Positions 45,151-52,938 of a stretch of 64,000 nt of DNA are shown here, in pieces (position 1 is the first letter of the stretch; each line of letters starts with the position of its first letter). A program made the translations under genes and the position numbers. Origin of the DNA: Xanthomonas arboricola pv. juglandis (lineage in GTDB: Bacteria; Pseudomonadota; Gammaproteobacteria; Xanthomonadales; Xanthomonadaceae); contig NZ_JZEF01000003.1 of assembly GCF_001013475.1 (NCBI RefSeq), positions 124,001-188,000 of the forward strand, given 5' to 3'. The notes under the pieces were generated by a model. That model worked only from the letters and a program-made list of their open reading frames with translations, was not told the origin of the DNA and did not search any database.

Positions 45151-46224
45151 TCAGTGCGCGTCGTTGGCCAGCGCCGATGCGCGGATCCTGGTCAGCACTT
45201 TCAGCTGTGCGTCCATCATCGGCGGGTTGGGGTCGTGCCCGGTGCGTGGCAGCAGCAGGAATTCCTTGCTCGGTGCAGAAAGTCCATCGAAATAGGCTTT
45301 GCTGATCTGCGCCGGCGTGACCAGATCCTGTTCGCCCTGAATCAGATAGACCGGCATGGCGAACTGCGGCCCGAGTTTGCGCAGGTCGATCTGCGGGCCC
45401 ATGCCGTCGCCTGCCAGCCCGACGAACTGCAGGAAGGAATAGTCTTCTCCGGCCTCATAGGCTGCACGGTAGTCGGGCGTGTCGTACTCCGCTGCGAAGG
45501 TGAACCAGTCTTCCGGTGCCGGGTCGGTACTCAAGGCTTCGTACTTGCGCGTCAGGCGCCTCAGGACGCCGAAGTTGCGCGGGTTGGTCCATGGCGGCGG
45601 GCCGATCTTCTCTAGCTTGCCGATCGCGTCTGCATCGCTGGCTACGCTGGCCAGGCTCAGCGTCTTGGTGTAACTGGCCGCCATATCGTCCTGGTAATTG
45701 ACCAGTTGCGCTGTACCGACATACGCATGGAACAGACTGGGATTTGCCTTGGCGATATTGACCGACAGTGCCGAGCCCCACGATCCACCCATCAGGATGA
45801 GCTTGGATTTGCCCAGCCGTTGCGTGGCATAGCGCGCGACTGCGCTACCGTCCTGGGTCAGCCGCTGCATGGTCAGCGTCTCGCCGTCGGCAGGTTTGCT
45901 TGCGGCGTAGGTCTTGCCGGAGCCGCGTTGGTCCCATTGCACGATGGTGAAGTCGCGTGTCCAGCTGCCGAACAGGCGATGCGCGAACGGCGTGTTGGGG
46001 TTGCCCGGCCCGCCATGCACGATCAGCACCACCGGATTGCGGCAGTCCTGACCTTCGATCGTGACCCATTGCTGGATGCCTCCGATCTGGACAAGACCTG
46101 CCTCGTGCACGCCGTTGCCGGGTACGCGGCAAGCCTCGTTCAGCGACGTTTTATCTGACCCTGCAGCGCTCACTCCCGGCGTGCACAGCAGCAATAGAGC
46201 GACAGCCATCCAGCATTTCTTCAT
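45151..46224 (-). CDS. Secreted alpha/beta hydrolase (proline iminopeptidase-like)
   Basis: A 357-residue exported enzyme: signal peptide MKKCWMAVALLLLCTPGVSA, oxyanion-hole motif HGGPGNPNTP (HGGPG, of proline iminopeptidases), RGSGKTYA (DQRGSGK), and nucleophile elbow GGSWGSALS. The catalytic Asp is in QGEQDLVTP (D at about 305) and the His at RTGHDPN. Periplasmic or surface location expected; substrate probably a peptide or ester, not determinable. Convergent with transketolase and divergent from the siderophore receptor gene. Confidence 0.85.
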   Translation of the reverse strand: MKKCWMAVALLLLCTPGVSAAGSDKTSLNEACRVPGNGVHEAGLVQIGGIQQWVTIEGQDCRNPVVLIVHGGPGNPNTPFAHRLFGSWTRDFTIVQWDQRGSGKTYAASKPADGETLTMQRLTQDGSAVARYATQRLGKSKLILMGGSWGSALSVNIAKANPSLFHAYVGTAQLVNYQDDMAASYTKTLSLASVASDADAIGKLEKIGPPPWTNPRNFGVLRRLTRKYEALSTDPAPEDWFTFAAEYDTPDYRAAYEAGEDYSFLQFVGLAGDGMGPQIDLRKLGPQFAMPVYLIQGEQDLVTPAQISKAYFDGLSAPSKEFLLLPRTGHDPNPPMMDAQLKVLTRIRASALANDAH

Positions 46225-46538
46225 GTGATCCCCGTTGTAGTGCGTTCCGTCGTTACGTCAGCCAGCTGTTCAGTAGCTCCCGTTCCGAGTGTCGCGTCTA
46301 TGCGAGTTCGGCTGCAATGGCTGAGGTCAGACCGAGAGTTGCGCAGTGGGCCTCCTGTCCAGGTAGCGCTCGCTTGTGTCAAGTAAATGCTAAAAATATG
46401 TCAATCCAGCTATTTAAAATGTGAATCATTCCCATTAAAATGGCGCTGCCGCTGGTAAGGCACACCGTTTCCTCCCCCTTGTTGCCGGCGCGGCGTCTTC
46501 GCAGCGCGTGGTCTGATCCGTCTGCGTTGGAGTTCCCG
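46225..46538. other. Divergent regulatory region (hydrolase/siderophore receptor)
   Basis: About 310 bp. The part near 46370-46440 is AT-rich compared with neighbours and includes the Fur-box-like dyad. No other gene or repeat was seen. Confidence 0.6.
46418..46436 (+). promoter_or_regulatory. Fur-box-like dyad upstream of the siderophore receptor
   Basis: A 19-bp site AATGTGAATCATTCCCATT: two 9-base arms AATGTGAAT and ATTCCCATT around a C, complementary at eight of nine positions. It resembles the classic Fur box GATAATGATAATCATTATC. It lies 102 bp upstream of the receptor start. Iron control is expected for this gene class. Confidence 0.6.
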
Positions 46539-48728
46539 ATGATCCGTAGTACCGAATTGCGTCTTGCTTCCGCGGGCGCGCGTCGCCATGTCCTTCCGCG
46601 CGCGCTGTTCGCCGCGCTGTGCGTGATGGCCGCCGGCCAGGCATTGGCCGAGACGCCTGCCGCCGGCGATGCAGAGGTCACCACCCTGGACCGGCTCATC
46701 GTGCAGGGCGAGCAGGCCAAGGGCTATACGGTGGGGAAGACCACCGCCGGCACGCGCATGAACCTGTCGCTGCGGGAGATCCCGCAGTCGGTCACCGTGA
46801 TCACCCGCGACCGCATGGACGACCAGAACCTGCAGAGCATCACCGATGTGCTCAACAACGTCACCGGCATCTCGGTGGCGCAGAGCGACAGCGAGCGGCT
46901 GGAGTTCTATGCACGTGGCTTCTACATCGACAACTACCAGTTCGACGGCATCCCGGCGTACATGGAGCAGGCCTGGAGCTACGGCGATTCGGCGCTGGAC
47001 GTGGCGCTGTACGACCGCGTCGAAGTGGTGCGTGGCGCCACCGGCCTGCTGACTGGCTCGGGCAACCCGTCGGCCTCGATCAACCTGGTGCGCAAGCATG
47101 CGCTCAGCCGCGACTTCACCGGCACCGTGTCGGTGGGCGGTGGCGATTTCAACAAGACCCGCAGCGTGGCCGATGTCACCGTGCCGCTCAGCCCCGAAGG
47201 CACCGTGCGTGCGCGCGTGATCGGCGTGTACCAGGACGGCGAGTCGGACATGGACCGCTACGGCCTGCGCAAGAAGATCGGCTCGGCGATCATCGATGCC
47301 GATCTCACCGACAGCACCTTGCTGAGCGTGGGCTACGAGTACCAGAAGAAGGAATCGAACGATGTCACCTGGGGCGGCTTCCCGCTGTTCTACAGCGATG
47401 GCACCCGCACTAACTACGATCGTTCGTTCAACCCGGCGGCCGACTGGACGTTCTGGGACACGCGCCTGCAGCGCACCTTCGCCAGCCTGCAGCAGAGCTT
47501 CGACAACGGCTGGACCCTCAAGGCCAATCTGAGCCACGAGAAGACAGAAGCGGCCAACCACCTGTTCTATCCGTTCTATACGATCTTCGGGTTCGACCGT
47601 GCCACCGGTGGCGGCGTGGTGCCGTATTCGGGCAACTACCTGACCGAGCGCAAGGCCGATGGCGCCGACGTCTATGCGGAAGGTCCGTTCCAGCTGTTCG
47701 GCCGCGAGCATCAGCTGGTTGCCGGCGCCAGCTACAACCGCCGCGAGTACGTCAACAACGGCACCTTCGATTTCCCGGCGCCGCTGGACAGCTATCTGGG
47801 CTGGACCGGTGCCTACCCGGAACCCAACTGGAGTCCGCGGTTGGTGCAGAGCGACGGCACCATCAAGCAGAAGGCGGCCTACGTGGCTGCGCGCTTTTCG
47901 CTGGCCGATTCGCTGAAGTTGCTGGTGGGTGCGCGCTACACCGACTGGCAGATCGATGGCCGCAATCTCGACTCCGCTACGCAGCAATTGGTGCCGTTCT
48001 CCGACAGCCAGACCGAAGTCACCCCGTACGCCGGTCTGGTCTACGACATCAACGATGTGTGGTCGACGTACGTCAGCTACACCGAAATCTTCAACCCGCA
48101 GACCCTGCGCGATGCCAATGGCGGCTACCTGGATCCGTTGACCGGCAAGGGCTACGAAGCCGGCGTCAAGGCAGCGTGGTTCGACGACAGGCTCAACGCC
48201 TCGCTTGCGGTGTTCCGCATCGAGCAGGACAACCTGGGCGTGGCCACCGGCGGCTTCGTCCCCGGTAGCAGCGACTTCGCGTATGAGGCCGCCAACGGCG
48301 TGGTCAGCGAAGGCTTCGATTTCGAGGTGTCCGGGCGGGTGACCGAGAGCTGGAACACCACCTTCGGCGCCTCGCACTACACCGCGCGCGATGACAGCGG
48401 CACCTCGATCAATACGCACCTGCCGCGCACCACCCTCAAGCTGTTCAACAGCTACACCCCGCAAGGTGCGTGGAGCGATCTGACCGTGGGTGGTGGCGTC
48501 AACTGGCAGAACCGCTCGTACTATGTGGACCCGGTCTACGGCGCCTTTCAGCAGAGTGCTTACGCACTGGTCAGCGCGTTTGCGCGCTACCGGCTGTCGC
48601 CGCAGTTCTCGGTGCAGCTCAATGTGGACAACCTGCTCGACAAGCGCTACTACGCGCAGTTCAACGGTGGCTATGGCGCATGGGGCGCCTCGCGCAACGG
48701 CATGCTGACCTTCAACTACACGTTCTGA
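46539..48728 (+). CDS. TonB-dependent siderophore receptor
   Basis: A 729-residue outer-membrane receptor of the siderophore type. Signal peptide ends near ALAETP. Plug domain: TLDRLIVQGEQAKG, LREIPQSVTVITRDRMDDQN, VLNNVTGISVAQSDSERLEF, and VVRGATGLLTGSGNPSASIN, all typical of FhuE/FoxA-type receptors. The beta barrel ends in aromatic FNYTF, with the typical barrel strand LSPQFSVQLNVDNLLDKRYY. Substrate unknown, probably a hydroxamate or similar ferric siderophore. A Fur-box-like site is upstream and two stem-loops follow. The start at 46539 has GGAG in front. Confidence 0.92.
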   Translation: MIRSTELRLASAGARRHVLPRALFAALCVMAAGQALAETPAAGDAEVTTLDRLIVQGEQAKGYTVGKTTAGTRMNLSLREIPQSVTVITRDRMDDQNLQSITDVLNNVTGISVAQSDSERLEFYARGFYIDNYQFDGIPAYMEQAWSYGDSALDVALYDRVEVVRGATGLLTGSGNPSASINLVRKHALSRDFTGTVSVGGGDFNKTRSVADVTVPLSPEGTVRARVIGVYQDGESDMDRYGLRKKIGSAIIDADLTDSTLLSVGYEYQKKESNDVTWGGFPLFYSDGTRTNYDRSFNPAADWTFWDTRLQRTFASLQQSFDNGWTLKANLSHEKTEAANHLFYPFYTIFGFDRATGGGVVPYSGNYLTERKADGADVYAEGPFQLFGREHQLVAGASYNRREYVNNGTFDFPAPLDSYLGWTGAYPEPNWSPRLVQSDGTIKQKAAYVAARFSLADSLKLLVGARYTDWQIDGRNLDSATQQLVPFSDSQTEVTPYAGLVYDINDVWSTYVSYTEIFNPQTLRDANGGYLDPLTGKGYEAGVKAAWFDDRLNASLAVFRIEQDNLGVATGGFVPGSSDFAYEAANGVVSEGFDFEVSGRVTESWNTTFGASHYTARDDSGTSINTHLPRTTLKLFNSYTPQGAWSDLTVGGGVNWQNRSYYVDPVYGAFQQSAYALVSAFARYRLSPQFSVQLNVDNLLDKRYYAQFNGGYGAWGASRNGMLTFNYTF

Positions 48729-48738
48729 TCGAAGATCG

Positions 48739-48765
48739 GGCCGGGCGCGATGTCAGCGCCCGGCC
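48739..48765 (+). terminator. Hairpin after the siderophore receptor
   Basis: Ten-bp perfect stem GGCCGGGCGC / GCGCCCGGCC with loop GATGTCA (48749-48755). No U tract follows, so it is a possible 3' stabiliser or part of a composite terminator with the next hairpin. Confidence 0.55.
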
Positions 48766-48781
48766 TGATGTTGCAACGATG

Positions 48782-48810
48782 CAGGCACCTTGCAGAAGGT
48801 GCCTGTTTTT
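48782..48810 (+). terminator. Rho-independent terminator after the siderophore receptor
   Basis: Ten-bp perfect stem CAGGCACCTT / AAGGTGCCTG with loop GCAG, then TTTTT. Typical intrinsic terminator. Confidence 0.92.
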
Positions 48811-49026
48811 GTGTCTGGCGCCAGCGGAGTGATCGTGGATCTGCGGCGCATGCCGCACTGCCTGCGCTGCATGCTGATATCGGTTTGCTTCGGTGGTATC
48901 GAAGTGGCGCGCAAGCAAGTGATGCCTCCCGCCAATGTCGGCGCGCTACAGAAACACTTCCTGCCTGCGCACACGCGCACGCGCACGCGAAGACGTGCCG
49001 GCAATCGCATCCACGGTGGCCTGGGG

Positions 49027-49932
49027 TTACAGCGGTTCCAGATACGGTGCCATCACCTCTGCAACCCAGTCCATGAACGCACCTACGCGTTGCGGCAGGT
49101 GGCGACGCTGCGCGTAGAGCAAGGTGACCGGCATCGGTTCCGGCGCAATGGCGGCCAGCAGCTCGATCAAGGCGCCGCTGTCCAGGTGTGGGCGCAACGG
49201 GCTGGCCGGCGCCTGGATGATGCCCAGGCCCGCCAATGCCGCGGCGAGATAGGCATCGCCGTTGTTGACCGTCACCGGGCCCCGCATCGGCAGTAGCTGG
49301 TAGGCCGGTCCATCGCGGTACTCGAAGCCGGACGATCGCTGGCCCAGCGTCGGCACGTAGTGCACCAGGTCGTGGTGAGCCAGATCGTCCAGGCGCTGCG
49401 GCATGCCCCGTCGTGCGAGGTAGTCGGCACTGGCGCAGTTGATGATGCGAAACACGCCGAGCGGTCGTGCGACCAGGTTGGTGTCTTCGAGCGTGCCCAC
49501 GCGCAACACGCAATCGAAGCCTTCGCGCACCACATCGACGCGGCGGTCGGTGCCGCTGATTTCCACCTCCAGCTGCGGGTGCTGCGCCAGGAACGTGGGT
49601 AGCGCGGGAATCACGAAATTGCGCGCGATGCCGGAGGACATGTCCACCCGCAAGCGTCCGCGCAGCTGGCTGCGTTCGCGCTGAAACATGCTCTGCAACT
49701 CGTCCATGTCGTCGAGCAGATCGCGGCTGCGCTGGTAGAACGTGGTGCCGTCGCCGGTAAGTTGCACGCGACGCGTCGTGCGATGCAAAAGCTGCGTCCC
49801 AAGCGAGGCTTCGAGCCGCTGCACGGCGGTAGAAACGCTGGCTTTGGGCAGGCCCAGCGTTTCGGCAGCGCGGGTGAAACTGCCGAGCTCGGCGACGCGC
49901 AGGAAGGCGCGCAGCGACTCCAGGGTATCCAT
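49027..49932 (-). CDS. LysR family transcriptional regulator
   Basis: A 301-residue protein of LysR type with winged HTH near the start: ESLRAFLRVAELGSFTRAAE and ETLGLPKASVSTAVQRLEAS, GTQLLHRTTRRVQLTGDG, followed by the substrate-binding domain (GIARNFVIPALPTFLAQHPQ; LVARPLGVFRIINCAS). It most resembles the large group of LysR proteins that control a neighbouring oxidoreductase. It is divergent from the SDR gene at 50100, which is the likely target. The start at 49932 (MDTLESLRAF) was preferred over a 22-residue upstream extension. Confidence 0.93.
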   Translation of the reverse strand: MDTLESLRAFLRVAELGSFTRAAETLGLPKASVSTAVQRLEASLGTQLLHRTTRRVQLTGDGTTFYQRSRDLLDDMDELQSMFQRERSQLRGRLRVDMSSGIARNFVIPALPTFLAQHPQLEVEISGTDRRVDVVREGFDCVLRVGTLEDTNLVARPLGVFRIINCASADYLARRGMPQRLDDLAHHDLVHYVPTLGQRSSGFEYRDGPAYQLLPMRGPVTVNNGDAYLAAALAGLGIIQAPASPLRPHLDSGALIELLAAIAPEPMPVTLLYAQRRHLPQRVGAFMDWVAEVMAPYLEPL

Positions 49933-50099
49933 CGATTGGTCGACGTTCTTGAACGGTGCAATCAGGTTGGACCGATTTATGTGGCGCGGCAAGCGCAATA
50001 GTCTTGGCGCGGTCAGACAGCGTCACGCCCGCCCCGCGGTCATGCACCGCCTGTGGTGATCGCCCCAAATCGCCTCTCAACACGCAACGGAGTCCATCC

Positions 50100-50861
50100 A
50101 TGTCGATCACCGCACCGATCACTCTGATCACCGGCGGCAGCCGCGGCCTGGGCCGCAATGCCGCGCTTGCGCTCGCTGCAGACGGCAGCGATATCGTGCT
50201 GACCTACCGTAGCCAGGCAGATGAGGCCGCTGCGGTGGTCGCCGAGATCCACAAGTTCGGCCGCCGCGCGCAGGCACTGCCGCTGGATGTTGCCGACGCC
50301 GAGTCGTTCGCGGCATTCGCTGAGCAGTTGAAGCAGGTGCTGGCCGGTTGGGATCGCACGCAGTTCGATGCGCTGGTCAACAACGCGGGTACCGGGCTGC
50401 ACGCGGCCATCGCCGACACCACGCCGGCGCAGTTCGACGCCCTGGTCAATATCCATCTCAAGGGGCCGTATTTCCTGACCCAGGCGTTGCTGCCGTTGAT
50501 CGCCGACGGCGGACGCATCCTCAACGTGTCCAGCGGCCTAGCACGTTTCGCGCTGCCCGGTGCCTCGGCTTACGCGATGATGAAAGGCGGGGTGGAGGTG
50601 TTCACGCGCTATCTGGCCAAGGAACTGGGCGCGCGTGGCATTCGTGCCAATACGCTGGCGCCGGGTGCGATCGAGACAGACTTCAACGGCGGCAGCGTGC
50701 GCGATAACGCACAGGTCAATGCGATGGTGTCGTCGGTCACGGCGCTGGGGCGCCCAGGGCTGCCGGACGATATCGGGCCGGTGGTCGCTGCGTTACTCGC
50801 GCCGGGAACCGGTTGGATCAATGCGCAACGCATCGAGGTATCGGGCGGCATGTTGATCTGA
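50100..50861 (+). CDS. Short-chain dehydrogenase/reductase
   Basis: A 253-residue NAD(P)-dependent oxidoreductase. The cofactor motif TGGSRGLGRNAA (TGxxxGxG) is at residues 11-22; NNAGTGLHAAI (NNAG) near 95; catalytic Ser in VSSGLARFALPGAS; YxxxK as YAMMKGG; PGAIETDFNGG after. Substrate unknown. The start at 50100 (MSITAPITL) is in front of the first beta strand. Divergent from the LysR gene; convergent with the M23 peptidase gene across a strong hairpin. Confidence 0.93.
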   Translation: MSITAPITLITGGSRGLGRNAALALAADGSDIVLTYRSQADEAAAVVAEIHKFGRRAQALPLDVADAESFAAFAEQLKQVLAGWDRTQFDALVNNAGTGLHAAIADTTPAQFDALVNIHLKGPYFLTQALLPLIADGGRILNVSSGLARFALPGASAYAMMKGGVEVFTRYLAKELGARGIRANTLAPGAIETDFNGGSVRDNAQVNAMVSSVTALGRPGLPDDIGPVVAALLAPGTGWINAQRIEVSGGMLI

Positions 50862-50864
50862 ATG

Positions 50865-50895
50865 CACAGGCCTGCGCATCACGCGCAGGCCTGTG
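50865..50895. terminator. Bidirectional hairpin between the SDR and M23 genes
   Basis: Thirteen-bp perfect stem CACAGGCCTGCGC / GCGCAGGCCTGTG with loop ATCAC. It sits between the two converging stops. U tracts are weak on either side. Confidence 0.65.
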
Positions 50896-50916
50896 TCTGC
50901 ATCACCGCCTGGTGCA

Positions 50917-51645
50917 TCACTGCAGGGTCTGGTCGCCATGCAATACGGGATAGGGATTCAAGACCTCTCCCTTCCACCATTGTTTTTCCGGCCCCAGGCG
51001 GTGGATCTCGAAGTGCAGATGCGGTGCGGCAGGATCGGCATTGCCGGTGCTGCCGACGTAGCCGATGACCTGGCCACGCTTGATTGCCTGCTTTTCTGCC
51101 AGGCCGTCGGCATACCGTTCCAGGTGCGCGTAGTAGTAGCAATACGTGCCGTTTGGATCGAACTGGTAGACGGTCAGGCCACCGCGCTCGCTGTTGAACA
51201 GTTTCTCGACCGTGCCGTCTGCAACTGCAATGACCGGTGTGCCGGTCGGAGCAAGAATGTCGATGGCATCGTGCACGCGGCCTTCGCTGCGTGCGTCGGT
51301 AAAGGTGTCCTGCAGCTGGCCGCTGCCGATGCCTTGCACCGGAATCAGCAGGCCGCTGCCTGAATTCGCAGCTTCAGGAGCGGCTGCAGACGCAGGCGCG
51401 GCTGGCGTGTCTGCAGCGGGCACCATCTCGGTGGATGGCGACGATGCGGCAACGGCTGGAGCGGCAACAGCTGGAGCCGCAGAAGACGTTGCCATTGCCG
51501 CCTCTGCCGCGTCGGGCTGCGCTGTCACCGCGGGTGCAGCTGTGGACGCCGGCGCCACCGCCGCCTGTGGTGCCTCGCGTTCCAGCCACCAATAGCCGGC
51601 TGCACCGAGCAAGACACCGACCACCAGCATCATCAGCAGTTTCAT
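50917..51645 (-). CDS. M23 family metallopeptidase (LytM-like)
   Basis: A 242-residue protein with an N-terminal membrane segment or uncleaved signal (KLLMMLVVGVLLGAAGYWWL), a ~70-residue Ala/Pro-rich linker, and a peptidoglycan-endopeptidase domain. Metal motifs: VHDAIDILAPTGTPV (HxxxD of the LytM type) and HLHFEIHRLG (HxH). It probably cleaves peptidoglycan cross-bridges in the periplasm. The gene follows the L,D-transpeptidase gene by only two bases, so a two-gene cell-wall operon is probable. The start at 51645 gives the natural N-terminus. Confidence 0.9.
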   Translation of the reverse strand: MKLLMMLVVGVLLGAAGYWWLEREAPQAAVAPASTAAPAVTAQPDAAEAAMATSSAAPAVAAPAVAASSPSTEMVPAADTPAAPASAAAPEAANSGSGLLIPVQGIGSGQLQDTFTDARSEGRVHDAIDILAPTGTPVIAVADGTVEKLFNSERGGLTVYQFDPNGTYCYYYAHLERYADGLAEKQAIKRGQVIGYVGSTGNADPAAPHLHFEIHRLGPEKQWWKGEVLNPYPVLHGDQTLQ

Positions 51646-51647
51646 GC

Positions 51648-52655
51648 TTACTCCTGCATCACCACCGGCATGGAGGGGCCAACCACGCTGGCCAGATTGA
51701 CCACGTCCCAGTTGGTCAGGCGCACGCAGCCATGCGATTCGGTCTTGCCGACATGGCCGGGTTCCGGCGTGCCGTGCAGGCCGTAATGCGGCTTGGACAG
51801 ATCGATCCACACGCGTCCGACCGGATTGTTCGGGCCGGAGGGCAGGGTGGCCTTTTGATCACCCTTCTTCGCGTCCCAGAACAGCTTGGGGTTGTACTTG
51901 AACACCGGGTCGCGCGCCACGCCCAACACCTTCCAGCGGCCGATCGGCAGCGGGTCGTGCTTGCTGCCGGAGGACACCGGGAACTGCGCATACACCTTGC
52001 CGTCGGCATCGAACAGGCGCAGCGTCGACTCGGACTTGTCGACCACCAGCTTGGCCGGCTTGGCCAATGGCGGGACGCCGTCGATGTTCGGCACCTGGAT
52101 CACGCCACCGGCCTTGCTCAAATCCACGCCGGGGTTGAGCTGGCGCAGCAGTTCCGGAGCGGCATGGAAACGCTCGCCCAGCGCCTCGTCCACCGAGGTG
52201 TAGCCCAGCGACGTCAGTTTGGCCTGTTCGGCCGGCCCTTTTGGAATCGGCAGGAACGGCCCGGCCACATCGGCATCGGTGAGCGTGTACTGCACCAACG
52301 CCGGCGTGGTGTCGGCCTGCAAGGCCTGCCAGGTGGCGTCATCGAGCTCACCGGTGACCTTGATCTTGTGCGCTGCCTGAAATCCGGACACCGCACGCTT
52401 CTGGTTGGAACCACGCTCGCCGTCGATCTGCCCCGGCGAGAAATGCGCGCGATCCAGCAGCACCTGTGCATGCAGATCCGAACGCGGGCCGGTCGGCACG
52501 ACCGTCGCAGCGGAAGCTGCTGCAGGTGTAGGCGCAGGTGCCGCGGCAGGCTGCGGCGCTTGCGCCAGTGCGGACAGGGAGGTGCCCAGAGCAAGGGCGA
52601 GCAAGCAGGCGCGAGCGTAGATGCGTGGTGGCATGAGCAGGTCCGGAAGAGGCAT
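51648..52655 (-). CDS. L,D-transpeptidase (YkuD family)
   Basis: A 335-residue periplasmic enzyme that forms 3-3 cross-links or attaches proteins to peptidoglycan. Signal peptide about residues 1-31, then a peptidoglycan-binding-type segment (AVSGFQAAHKIKVTGELDD), and the YkuD domain with KLVVDKSESTLRLFDADGKV and the catalytic motif SHGCVRLTNWD (active Cys in HGC). Start 52655 (MPLPDLLMP) has AAGGTG in front; ATG 52634 would shorten the signal peptide by seven residues. Pairs with the M23 gene downstream. Confidence 0.93.
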   Translation of the reverse strand: MPLPDLLMPPRIYARACLLALALGTSLSALAQAPQPAAAPAPTPAAASAATVVPTGPRSDLHAQVLLDRAHFSPGQIDGERGSNQKRAVSGFQAAHKIKVTGELDDATWQALQADTTPALVQYTLTDADVAGPFLPIPKGPAEQAKLTSLGYTSVDEALGERFHAAPELLRQLNPGVDLSKAGGVIQVPNIDGVPPLAKPAKLVVDKSESTLRLFDADGKVYAQFPVSSGSKHDPLPIGRWKVLGVARDPVFKYNPKLFWDAKKGDQKATLPSGPNNPVGRVWIDLSKPHYGLHGTPEPGHVGKTESHGCVRLTNWDVVNLASVVGPSMPVVMQE

Positions 52656-52938
52656 GCGCGCACCTTGCCCGAGCCGCCTGCGTGGTCTGCGTGAAATGGC
52701 TGCACCGGGACTGACTAGGCGCGCAGTCGCGATGCGGGTCAGAAGTGGATACCTGCTATCTCGCCTCCGCACAGCTGCCATAGATGCCGCTGCCTGCCGC
52801 TTCTACCCGAGCGGCAGAGAGAGTTGTGCACCACGCCGCAATCGATCGCCTGCATGTCAGTCAGACGATCGATACGGAGTGGTGCAGACCCGGTCCCTGC
52901 AGCTGCAGACATTGCGCCGCAGCTGTGCAGGGCTGCCG

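Noticed and set aside
48960-48990. Alternating purine-pyrimidine run (CACACGCGCACGCGCACG).
   Set aside because: Could form Z-DNA but is short, lies behind a terminator and has no associated feature; likely chance in a GC-rich genome.
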